A stretch of DNA of 64,000 nt. Origin: Gordius sp. MW1. Its lineage: Eukaryota; Nematomorpha; Gordioida; Gordea; Gordiidae. The notes beneath the pieces are model-generated. The model was given only the letters and a program-made list of their open reading frames with translations. It had not been told where the DNA came from and did no database searches. The stretch's first letter is position 1. Each line of letters starts with the position of its first letter. Positions 22,501 to 34,800 of the stretch are shown here, piece after piece. The stretch covers positions 7,874,168 through 7,938,167 of the forward strand of contig OZ038531.1 in assembly GCA_964036665.1 (NCBI GenBank), in the 5' to 3' direction. A program made the translations under genes and the position numbers.

Positions 22501-25500
22501 AGCTATTCTCCTCCCCATAGTCGCAATTATAGTTACGTTTTAATCAAGCTGAGTTCAATCGTCCTGCCTTAATTAATTGCTTCAGCTGGGCCGACCTTTG
22601 TCCCTTAATGAGAGCTTTTAATCTATAGATTTGTGGTCAAAGAACAATCAAATTTAATTATACAAGGCTGCAAAAATACGTTTAGTATCTCTAATACGCT
22701 TAGCTTTTATAGCTTTTATAGACTAAAATTATTTTATTTAAAAAACATTTAAAATCACACTTGATCTGCAATTGTCAATGGGCTAAATCATAGGCTTAGC
22801 CAGGTTGTCGATTAGGAGGGGGGGGGGCGAAAGTTGTTAAACCCTGGCTACGCCCATGGGCTAAATTAAGGAACGGTCGCATTATTTCGCTTTGAATAAA
22901 ATTAATATTTTAAATCGTTTTGCGAAGCAAAGGCTGCATTTAATGGATTTAAGGATATTTATAATCCCGCACAAAATTTTTATGTAACACATATATTATA
23001 TGCGATGGAGTAAGATTATAGTATCTTGCGTGCTTTCCTCAATTATATAGTGTTCTTTCTTTCTGTGCAACGGCTATTTAATTTGCCAATTAAATCCCTA
23101 ATTGCTCGGCCTTTTTGTGAGAGGCCTTTTTTCCAGGCCGTAGCTGTATAAATGTTAATTATATAGCAAAATCTCACGAGGTTTTAATCATCCATGATGC
23201 GGTCTGTTGCAACGTGAATTAAGTTTTAAATAGCTAAATTCAATGAAATTGGGATTTTGAAGTTTTTGAGTTTAATGTCAAATATTAATTTTATGTGACT
23301 GAATGTCGGCCTAGCATTGAATATGAATGAATGCCTTTGTTTAAGTGTTTTTTTAACTTATGCAAATATTGATTGGATCCTTCGTTAATCATAACCTTTT
23401 TCTCTACAGTAACATTAGTTTAATTATTGGGAATTTGCATTATCTAGTTATAACTCATATTTTTCTTCACAATTACTTTGTCAAATTGAACAATTTTATA
23501 ATATAAACGAAAATTTCTCAGTTTGAATAAGCAACTTGAATCATAGATATAAAAATTAAACCGTTTGCTATTAACAGATTTGATTTCATTATAAGCGTCT
23601 TATAGGTTCTACACAAGTTTGGGGATGGGCGAAATCATTATTTTTGCAATTTTTCTTTCAACTTTATCAAATAAAAATATTCCCCGGTCGTCGTCATTTA
23701 TTTCACTCTATTTAACGTGTTATAGCTTTGGATGAGGCGTTATGAGCGTAGCCAGGGGGTGGCTGGGAGGGGCGGCTGCCCTCTCTAAATTCAGAAATTC
23801 CAAAAAATTTAATATAATTTATGGCTTAAATTTCAAAAAATTTCATTTTGCCCCTCCCTAGAGTATCATTGCCTCCCTCTAGTTAATTCTGGATACTCTC
23901 ATGTGTTTTATTTATAAACAAACTTATGATAAATATGAATTTATACATTATACGATTATGTACGGGCAGGCAAATCGTTCGACATTACGTACATAAGGTT
24001 AAAGTTTCGTTCCCCCCGACCGGAAAGTTTTGCTTTTTACAAACGGACCCGTCCAGACCAACCCTGGGTTCCGTACCAATATTACAGCGCCACGTGCCGG
24101 CAAACTTACAACCTCCTCCCGGACCCCAAGCAAATCGAGCACGAAAAGCAACCGATTTGCACGACCGAAGCCAGCGATATTTCACCCCTGACCGGGGGTA
24201 ACATCGCTTTTAGCACGCTGGAAAACAGACCGAACGCTCTCAATTTCGACAACAATCAGGCCCTTCAGGTTTGTAATATTCAGCATTTTAAGGGGTTTTT
24301 GAATTTCTAATAGATGTGCAGTTTTTTCCGTAAAATGGTAAAGATTCAGTTTGTTAGTTAGCGAAAGCTGCGTCTTTTTTTTTTGTCCTTTTGCCGTCAT
24401 CCTTGTTAATTTGAAGGTTTTGCTTGGGTTTAGAGAGTTTTCGTTAAGTTTAGCCTTTAAACAACAAACTAAAATCGATTAAAATTGAGATTTAATTCTT
24501 GAGTAATGTTGGATTCTTAGCCAATTTTTTAAACGATAAATGTAATGCAATTTTGATTCATGGCTCTATGCCTGTTCATAATTGAATATATTTGGCATTA
24601 ATTGTTCAATAAAAGTTTATATGTTCTTAAAAACGTCCTTTAAAAAGCAAACAATCGCGGTCAACGCTTTATATTTGCGGCCGCGCCATTTATAAAAAGC
24701 TCCTCTCACTTATTCTAGAGCTACTATAATTTTTAAACTTAACGCACAAAGTGAACATTAGTATTAGCAATGTGTTCCTTGCACTTTTCAATCTCATGTT
24801 CATGTTAATAATTGAAGCCTGATAACGATGATACATCATATCATGCACATGTTAAAAACTTCAAGCTTAAACACAGAGCAGAGACGCGTAGTCTGGGCTG
24901 GACTGGGCTATGTGTTTTTGCAGAAATTTGCGACACATGCGCCTCTGTTGCTGCGAATCACTCTATAAAACGCATCCTGCGCGCATTTGTCTTATTTTTC
25001 CATGAATTTCTTCGACTAGGATAATTTATTGTCGCGAATGGCAGTGACAAGACATGAGGAGCTTTTAAGTTTATTATTTATGTAGCTTAAGCTTCTTTGT
25101 GATGATATGCGCGAAGGTGAGAGTGTTGTGTTGTTGGGGGCGTGGGAGACATAATGTTAGACATGAAGGCCCATGAGGGCTCTAAATCCTAAAGATCAAC
25201 ACGTGTTATATATTTTCAGGAAGTTTCTATATTTTTCGGATTTTTATTAGAATTTTAAAGTTTGGGTTTAAAAAGTATTAAGAGGTCATTGATGTTGGAT
25301 CGGTTACCTAAACTTGTGTATATTGTCCAAGATTAATCATAAAAGGTCTGAATGTGTTTATTGTACCACTACATTACTATAATTTGGTTACAATTTTGAC
25401 AGGGCATTTATAAGCCCAATATTTATGTAATATAAAGTCGCAAGAAAATCTTTATTTATCATGAAAAAGTTAATTTTATTTAATGATATTTTAGATTTAA

Positions 25501-25881
25501 TGTAAATTAGGCGTCTTACCTCACAATTAAGTGAAAAGCTTAAGTTTTTAAGGCAGTATTGCCGATTGGCTTTTTTTATATAAAATCATACGAATTTTTA
25601 GAGCCTGCTCCATATAGTTAATGATATGCCTTTCGGTAATTAAGCATTGTAACTAACTCTTGTTGCGTTACTTGTTTTTAAAATATAAATAATATGCGGT
25701 TAATTTTGCGGCGGATTTGACTTTACCTTATTTTTTTTTAATTATTTTAGGAATGGGTAACTGCCACTGATATTATGGTCGTTTTGAATCGACTCAACAC
25801 TTTTGGCGATGAATTATTCGGAGATCCTAAAGTCTTGAAAACCTATTACTACGCCATATCCGATTTCGCCGTCGGAGGAAG
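19561..25881 (+). CDS. LanB2: Laminin gamma, signal peptide and LN domain (exons 1-3)
   Basis: Exon 1 starts with a hydrophobic leader ([18 protein letters not shown]), then [12 protein letters not shown] and [11 protein letters not shown], diagnostic for gamma-chain LN domains. Exon 1 ends in mid-codon at 19945 (donor GTGCAT). The longer open frame running to 19980 is intron read-through. Exon 2 supplies [20 protein letters not shown] and [17 protein letters not shown]. Exon 3 supplies [11 protein letters not shown]-like [14 protein letters not shown] and [13 protein letters not shown]. The LN domain polymerises laminin with the alpha and beta short arms. Intron 1 is 4,024 bp, intron 2 is 1,482 bp. 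Confidence 0.95.
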
Positions 25882-28800
25882 GTTAATTATTTTTTCCCAT
25901 CAATGTATACTAATATATATGTGTGTACGTGCTAGTGTTGTAAAAACGGCTGGGTTTTGTTTGGTCGACCTAACCAGCCCTTTTACAACACTAGTACGTA
26001 TTATTCTTGAAAATTCACATTTTTCCTGGATCGGTTATACACTTACCTTCGTTAAATATCGCAGAATAAATACAAATTAACCAATCCCAAGGATTTGAAT
26101 GCGACACTTGACCACTAAATTAATTATAATTTAAGTCCGAAACCCCACGCTACCCTTCATAATAGTGTCGTAAAAACGGCTTGGTTTTGTTTGGTCGTCC
26201 TTTGGTTTTAGTCGCATAAACATAAAGAGACCAAAACTTTTTTTGATCTGGTATTCTTAGTCGCATAAACGGAAAAACCTTGGTCTGTTTATGTTTAGTC
26301 GACTAAACAAAACCCAGCCGTTTTTACGACACACTACTCCATAACTGACCCTGATTTTACTCAATTTCAATCTTAAAAACTAAACCTCAGCCTATGTTTA
26401 ACATGATCAATGGTAAAGGTGCAAGTGTAACGGGCACGCCAAGGAATGCGTTCCCAGTACCGGCCAGGGTGTGCCCCAAAGATTGGTTTGTCGGTGCGAA
26501 CACTACACCACGGGAGCCGATTGCGACGAATGTCTCCCCTTTTACAATGACCGCCCTTGGCTTAGGGCCACCATCCACGACGCTAACGAATGCCTAGGTT
26601 ATAAAATTTTTCCATTTCTTCTAAGTTTTAACAAGGGCTAAATTTTATGCTGTTTTTAAATTGTGAAAATAATTTTTCAAATTAAACCGTTTAATGTCTC
26701 TTATAATGGCAATGAGGCTTAAATTTGTTGTATAAAAATGATTGCATCTGTTATGATACTAGGGAGGCGAGCTATATAGGGTTTATTGCAAAAATAATGC
26801 TTGGCTATAAACTTATGGTAAAACTTTAATTTTGCAGTTAATGGGCCTTGAAATTAAAGGTGTTAAAAATCCTTGATTGAAAAAGAAAATGTTCAGAAAT
26901 TGCCTTTTTTCAAGCGAACCTTAAAAAATATCTGTTCTATTCGAAACTCTTAGCCCGAAGAGGTCTTTCTCATTATCAAACACCGTAAACTTTCTTAGAA
27001 TATTGGCAATATTTTGCTATAACAATGATCATGACGAATTGTTAAAATAAACTATCTTTGGGACATCTTTCAATCCTACAAAATACTCATACAAATTTTT
27101 CCGCAATTTTCTTAATGCCGTTTTAGCTTGCAACTGCAACGGCCTTTCGGATCGATGTTACTTTGACGAAGATTTGTACAGACGTACCGGGCACGGAGGA
27201 CATTGCATAGCCTGTCAACAGAACACGGATGGGCCGCATTGCGAGAGGTGCAAGGAAAATTATTACAGGCGATCCGATAACGTTTGTGCCCCCTGCGATT
27301 GCAACGAAATAGGTTTATTTTAGGCGCGCCATCTATCTCATAAATTTTGGCTTATATTTGTTTTCTACCAAAGGTTTTAGGCATAAGTGTAGTCATAGAA
27401 GACAGAGAAAATCCGAAATTGATGAAATTATGGTTAAAATTTATGCCGCCTTACAACATTTTTGAATTTCCCCGCCCCCTTATTAATATCCTTGTTGAGC
27501 CTGGTGTTTAGGAATCTAGCATTTAATTTGATGTTTTTTATAGTCTACTAGTGATTGTTTTTATTTAAATTTTAGTCCCCGAACACTTGCTTCAATAGAT
27601 TGAGTTTAAAATTGGGGTCTTATTAAGATTAATTTAAATTCACGATTTGTTTAAAATTCATTTTTAAGTTACATGGAAAACTCGGCTATATAGGTTTTGA
27701 AGGCACCGGGTAAATCTATTACAGGTTTAAAGTTTGAATGTTCCCACATATACGTGTGATTTAAGTGATAAGGATTCGAATTTTCAAAAAATGTAATATC
27801 ACTTTCCATGCGCGTAGCCAGTATTGGGATTAGAGGGGGGCAAAATGATAATTTTTTAAAATTTTAGCCATAATTTTAACAAATTTTTGGATTTAGAAGA
27901 GGGCGCCCTCCCTGCCTTCCCCCCCTAGCTAGGCCCATCTCACTCTCATTTAAAGAAAACAATTTTGAATTAAAGGGAGGGGGGCAGCTTCCCCTCTCTT
28001 CCTACGTAGCTACGTAGCATTTAATGTCGCAATAAACATAAAAAGTTTCTCAATAAACCATGTAATTTTAAAGGTTCGTTGGGGATGCAGTGTAATTCCT
28101 TAGGTAAATGCCCGTGCAAAACGGGAGTGGCCGGAGACCGATGTGACCAATGTGCGCCAAACCATTTCGGCCTCTCGGAAATTGGATGTAAGGCTTGCGG
28201 TTGTTCGATCGCGGGTAGCTTAGATCAACCTCCCCGTTGCAGAGCCGACAACGGGCAATGCGTTTGCAAAGTTAACGTGGAGGGTCAAGCTTGTGATAAA
28301 TGTAAACCTGGTTATTTTGGCTTAGAAACTTTGCCCATCCAAGACCCCTTCGGGTACGTTGTGCAGAGATGGATTATCAGTTATTTTAAGAAAAATTTAT
28401 TTTGAAATTATTGATTTTAATCTGAATTTCATATGATATTGGTGTGGGTAAATGCTTAAAGCGAATCAAGCGTCCGAAACTATTTATTAGTGAATGGCTT
28501 ATGTTTTGCAGAGATATTGATTGACCTTCTGGAGACTTTAGTTATTACATTATGCACTGCGGTAGCTAATTGTTCCTATAATTTGGGACTTTGAGTTATG
28601 TAGCTCTTTAATTTGGACAACTTCTGTGCGAAGTTAATTAAAAGTGTTTCTTTTTACAGGCACGATAAAATTTCAGGATTTTATGTCCCTATAATTTAGG
28701 GCTTAGAGTTATGTAGCTTTAGTTTGGACAACTTCTGTGCGGAGTTAAATAAAAGTGTTTCTTTTAACAGTCACGAAAGATTTTGAAAATTTTAGCTTAT

Positions 28801-31800
28801 ATCATTGAATTTTTTTTTCCAATTTTCTCCAAAACTTAGATGCGTCAAATGTTACTGCTTCGGTCATTCTTCCGTTTGCGCGAGCGGTAGTTCTAGGTAC
28901 GTGGCTCGAGCCATAATTAGCGATTTTGGGAGCGGGGCCGCGCAACGGTGGAAAACTGTAATTCTGGATGGGCCCGGGTCACCCGGCCTAACGACGGGTT
29001 CGGTTAGTTATAAGGAAGTCCCTTATTCTCACAACCTTTACGACCAAAATTTGGGTGTCATTTCGCCACCCGACTCCAATGCACCCGTTTACTTCGTGGC
29101 CCCAGGCATGTTACAATTTCATCTGATAAGCATTATTTGTTTTAAGGAATATATTCAATAAATTTTAGTCAATTCTTAGAGGTTAGAGCATTAAATAAGT
29201 AAAGAACAAAAAGTTTTTCAGACGCGTGGCAGATTAGTAATAAGCAGACATTCTAGATTTCTAGGGTCTATTGTATATGATTTTAGAGAATATCGTCAAA
29301 ATAAAATTGTGAATGAATCTTTAAAGAATAAAAAGAATAACTGGCCTAATCCACATGGATTCATATAAATCCCTATAAATTTTTGTTAGGTGTCATTAAT
29401 TGCTTTGAATATCATTGCTAAACACGATTTTATCATACAAATATATATTATTTTTGGCTCAGCATCACTTAGTTGTAAATTTACTTTTCCCCATGTTTTA
29501 ATTATTAGTTAAGTGTTTATTAAATTACTCGGTAACATTATGAGGCTATAGAATTTGGTAATTAACCTAGTAAAAACTGAGAATTAATTCCAAGGAAACC
29601 AACGTAAAACTTACCTAACAAATTATGCCATTCTTTTAAATTTCCACTACCCCTCTTTAGACAAGTACTTGGGTGATCAACGATTTTCTTACAATCGGCA
29701 TCTCTCGTTCAAACTTCGGGTCGATTCGGTGGACGGAGTAATTAGACCTTCCCGGGCCGACATTCAACTAGTGGGATGGATTAATGGAATGACGGAAACT
29801 AGTATAGGATTACCCATATTCGCCCAAAGCAATCCGCTCCCCACCTCTACCAACATACAAAGTTACACGTTCAAAATACACGAAGCGCCTGAATTTGGCT
29901 GGGCACCCCAGCTGAGTTTCTACGAATTCCTAGCCTTACTTTCCAACCTAACCGCCATTCGGATCAGGGCCACTTACTCCCTAAGTTCGGGGGCGGGCTT
30001 CATCGACGACGTTGTTTTGCAATCGGCCAAGGCTGGGGCTAGTGGTGGACCTCCCATTTACGGCATCGAATTTTGCACTTGTCCCAATGGGTATGCGTAC
30101 TATAGTAGTGTTGTAAAAACGACTGGGTTTTGTTTGGTCAGCCTTTGGTTCTGTTTTTCAAATTTCGACCAAGCCTAAAGGTCGACTAAGAAAAACGGAC
30201 CAAAAACCTTTCGTCTATTTATGTTGAGTCGACCACAACCAAAAATCGACCAAACAAAACCCAGCCCTTTTTACAACACTAATGTATAGCTCATTTTGTA
30301 TGTGTGTTATAAAATGTTTATTTCGATCGGGGCTGTTTTGAAATGGGTTGGCATATTGCATTGATATGCTTAGCTATCGTGGCTGGTAAAGAGTTTCATA
30401 GCTGTAACACGTAAACGTATTATTGAATATATTGCCATTAATAAGTCGTTGTAGGTGAAATATATCAAAAATTATAATTAAGGAACTCTCTAATTTAGCT
30501 TTTTCGTGTCTATTACATTCACAGGATGTCCTCATTACCTTATTATATAAGTCTTGTTCTAGTTCACACTTTTTAAGCTTTATTTTGCGCACTACAATAC
30601 GATAATAATAAGAGGTTTACGAAATGAATAGGACAACCTATATATATATGGCTCTAGCTCGATAAGATTGTTATATACAACTTGCGAAAAATCTGCTTAA
30701 ATACTCTATTAGTAACCTAAAACTAGGATCGACAATTAAATTCTTAATTTTTGTTAAAGGTTGAATTGATTAAACACTTTATAGACTGAATAAACCCAAT
30801 TGTCAGGTATAGGAGGGGCGGGGTAGATATATGTTTTCAGCACCAAAAACTCGTTAAAATCTTATAGTTATTTATCATTTCAATTTTACAGCATCCTACT
30901 TTGTTGACAATTCAATAATTTTTACTTAACAATCAATTACAAATTAGGTACGTCGGTCAATTTTGTGAATCCTGCGCAGCTGGGTATAGACGCGATACAG
31001 CGATGGGAGGCCCAACCTCCAATTGCGTACCCTGCGAGTGTAATGGTCATTCGGACACGTGCGACCCCGAGACGGGGAATTGCATTTGCACGCACAATAC
31101 GGTCGGTGGTAATTGCCAAATGTGCGCTCCGGGCTATTATGGGAATGCTCTGAGTTTGACTAATCCCTCACAGGCTTGTAAACCTTGTCCGTGCCCGGGC
31201 CAAAGCGAATGCTTCGAAGATTCTAGGAGCCGCCTCGTTATATGCACCAAATGCCCAGAAGGATACACCGGTACTACTACCTCTCTTCTTTCTTCTTTAT
31301 CACTTATTTGATCCCACAGGCGTGGGGTTTGTTATGATAAGTTTACTCCATCTTGACCGGATGAGTGTCATGTCTTGACTAATCTCTTTAGTTTTCATAA
31401 CTTTATCGACTTGCCCGTTCCACGTGACACGGGGTCGTCCTCTTTCTCTCTTCCCCGGTACCTCCATGTCCAGTACTTTTCGATTTGCCTCATTCTTGTC
31501 TCTTCTTAGTATATGCCCCATACCACCTTAGCCGATCTCGTTAATCATGTCCGCCATAAGTTGAATACCCATTTTTGTCATGAGAAAGTCATTCTTCATA
31601 CGGTCGAGCTTAGTATACCCCAAGCTCCACCGTATCATTCTCATCTCTGTCTACCAACCTCTCTTTACTTTGCTGAATATATATTGTTTATATAAATGTA
31701 TAGGAAGGGGAGAGCTTTAGAGTATTTAAAAAATATGATGAGTTGGCACTTCCTAGCTATAAATTATTTGAGATTGAACTTCATGAATTCAACTTAAAAT

Positions 31801-34800
31801 CTAATATTAGTTTTATTAAAATTTCTGTTAAAAACAACTAAAACAAAGAATAAATTTTATTTAACAAGGACGTGCTTTATTTGAATTTAAGCATATAACC
31901 TTAACAAAGTTTTGATCTTATAAGTTGTTACTAACATGGCTTTATTATAACCCTCGTGACAGTTTTTGCTGCAATGCAATTACCGATATTAAGGCAAGCC
32001 CTGAAACTTAGGCTTAGAGAGGAAAATGTCCTTTAAAAGTCAAAATTAAAGACATAACTTAATTGCTCTCTATAATTTTAGATTTTCACGAAAAAAGCTT
32101 AAATATTATTAGGAATTTCCTTTAACAATTATGACAACTCTTAATTATGTAACGTGCTTAGGTAATTTGTGCGAGATGTGTGCCGATGGCTATTTCGGAT
32201 CCCCTCCCAATACCCCGTGCGCTCCTTGCGATTGCAACAATAACACCGATCCCAATTCCATCGGGAATTGTGATAGGGTCACCGGACGATGCCTGAGATG
32301 TGTTCATAATACGGGTGGTGATTATTGTCAAACTTGCTTGCCCGGCTACTATGGGGACGCCCTAGCGCCTCTCAAAGGCGACCAATGCAAAGGTAACATA
32401 ATTTAGTTACCCTGAAGCATGGATATTCTTGAAAAGTAACATTTGACGCTTTGTTGCCATATTTTACATGGGTTAATTAATGTGATAATTTAGTTATTTG
32501 ATTTAGTGGTTGTAATTCGTTGTTTTTAAACGACTAATCTCAGCATTGTACCATTTTTATCTATTCGAATGATGCTAATCTTACTAATTGGATCATTTTT
32601 ATTTTGTAGATAATACCTTTTCTAATGTACAGCTAATGAAGATTGAAACATAAAATTTGATAAAATTGTCGTTATTTTAGACACTGAGAAGTTACATCCT
32701 CAAATTGCATCATATATAATATACAAATTAATTGAAAATCACGTTGCGTCTTTTATATAGCTTGCGATTGTTACGTGGCGGGGACCGTGGCGACATCGAT
32801 TTGCGACAGCAGGACGGGAGTGTGTCCCTGCAAAAAGCACGTGACCGATCGGGAATGTTCGCGGTGCGAAGATGGATTTTGGGACATTAGATCGGGTGCG
32901 GGATGCCGGGGTTGTGCTTGTGATCCGCTCGGAGCCCTCAACACTTCTTGCCACGTGGATAACGGGGCCTGCCATTGCAAGGCGGGTATAATTGGGAGGT
33001 CTTGCGACTCCTGCGCCCCCAATCATTACGGGTTCGGATCGATCGAGGGGTGTAAAGGTAGGTGTGCATTAGGCTAACACTAGTATGACCATGGACGTAG
33101 CCAAGGGGGGCAAGGAGGGGCGGCTGCCCCCCCCCTTCTAAATTTAGAAATTTGTTGAAATTTATTAAAATTATGGGTAGATTTTCAAATAATTATCATT
33201 TTGTTTCTCGCTATATCGTTCCCCCCCTCTGATTCCAATGCTGGCTACGCCCATGAGTATGACTTACAAGTTTTGGGCTTGTCTTACATGGGTTTTTCCC
33301 CGTTTTAACTTTGAATTTGCGGGGATTTCGGAATTTTGTATGGGTTTGCACAAAGGGAGTTATTGTAATCGTAGAGAGGGTTTTTCATTAAGTGGGGTTC
33401 GATTTAGGGTGATATGCGATCAGTATGAAATGTGTCCTTATTTTGCGTGATTTTTAAATATAGAGTATATTTAAATCGTTGTTTAGTGGCAACTGAATTA
33501 GTTTTAAATATGAATATTTTTGCAGTTTAATTACGTATTTTTATATTGGGTTTTTCGAGATTTTACATATCGTGTTTAACAAAGTAAAAAATTTAAATGT
33601 TTTGTTTTCCAGTCAATAATTCAAGTGTATTGAAAATGAATTTATCTTGTTTTTGTGCAATTCTTTCAAGTTGGCACACATCAAACCATGAAGTTTTTTA
33701 ATTTTTAGTAGCAGCCAAACACTAATATATCTTGGTTTCTTTCTCGATATATGCATTACAATGAATTTTATCGTTAATTTTTAGACTTTGCCCGGAATTA
33801 TTTAAAAGTGCTTTTGTTTGGTTTGATGATAGACAGAGTGCAATTTTTATTTAATTTAACGTGTTAAATCGTAAGATAGAGCGCATTTAATTTTTGTATA
33901 CCCATAATTTAAAATGGGTTAGAATGCAAGTGCGACCCCTTTGGTTCGCTGTCTTTGCAATGCGGTCCCAATGGGAGATGCCCTTGCAAACCTGGAATCA
34001 CGGGCCTCAAATGCGATAGGTGCGAGGAAAATAAATACGATCTCAGAGCCGGCTGCAGAGGTTTCTAGCGCTTTAAAATCTATCTTTTGCTTTAATTTAA
34101 GTATCACGATTTTTTACGCGTTGTTTTTCAAATTAATTTGGGTATTGCCAAGTGAATATAGAATCAGAGGTTAATGATATTTCAAATTAAATGTCATCAA
34201 ATGGTAAAATTAAGAATTTGTAACCGTAAATCAAGTAAGAATAACTCTAATTTAAATGCCATATTTTAAATTAGTGACTAATTTGACTAAATTATCCCTA
34301 TCTCTTTTAGAATGTGACTTGAAAATAAAAACAGAAATATAGCTTTTCGCCCTTATTGGAGCTCATCGGTATGCCAGAGTAAATTTTCAAGTCACGTAGT
34401 AATTATTGAGATAGGTATATATAAATTAATAAGGCCAAATTAGATTGAGTTTACGTTTATGGTGGTTAAGGATGAAACTCTATAACCCCCCATAATTGTT
34501 GCCCAAATTATATTTTTTTTTTAAATATATTGTTGAAATAAACATTTTTGTAAAGGGGGCTAGATTTACGACGGGTTCTAACCTTGAATCCAATGTTTTA
34601 AATTTACAGATTGTCCCGCTTGTTACGGTCTCGTGCAAAATAGGGTGAACGAGCAGCGACGGAAAATACAAGATCTCCGGCTTTTGTTGAAAGATATCGG
34701 GGAAAGGCCACCAGCGGTTACTGATAAAGATTTCGAAACTTCTCTCAACGAAGTCCACGCCTCTTTAGATGTGCTAAAGGAAGAAGCTAAAATGGCAACA

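Larger units (their letters stand above)
19946..23969. other. Laminin intron 1, repeat-rich
   Basis: No gene. Contents: a 15-base G-run (20331-20345), GGCCCGG-like words near 20700-20790 and 21535 recalling the hAT ends at 10112, and two or three CGTAGCC-family MITEs (22131-22289, 22789-22858, about 23743-23903). The open frame at 21181-21438 has no recognisable domain. Confidence 0.6.

Noticed and set aside
26390-26410. CCTCAG at 26390 as the laminin exon 4 acceptor
   Set aside because: It has the better pyrimidine context but leads to an immediate in-frame stop; the site before 26419 keeps the LE reading frame.
32739-33026. Minus-strand frames opposite laminin exon 11
   Set aside because: Shadows of the cysteine-rich LE coding sequence.
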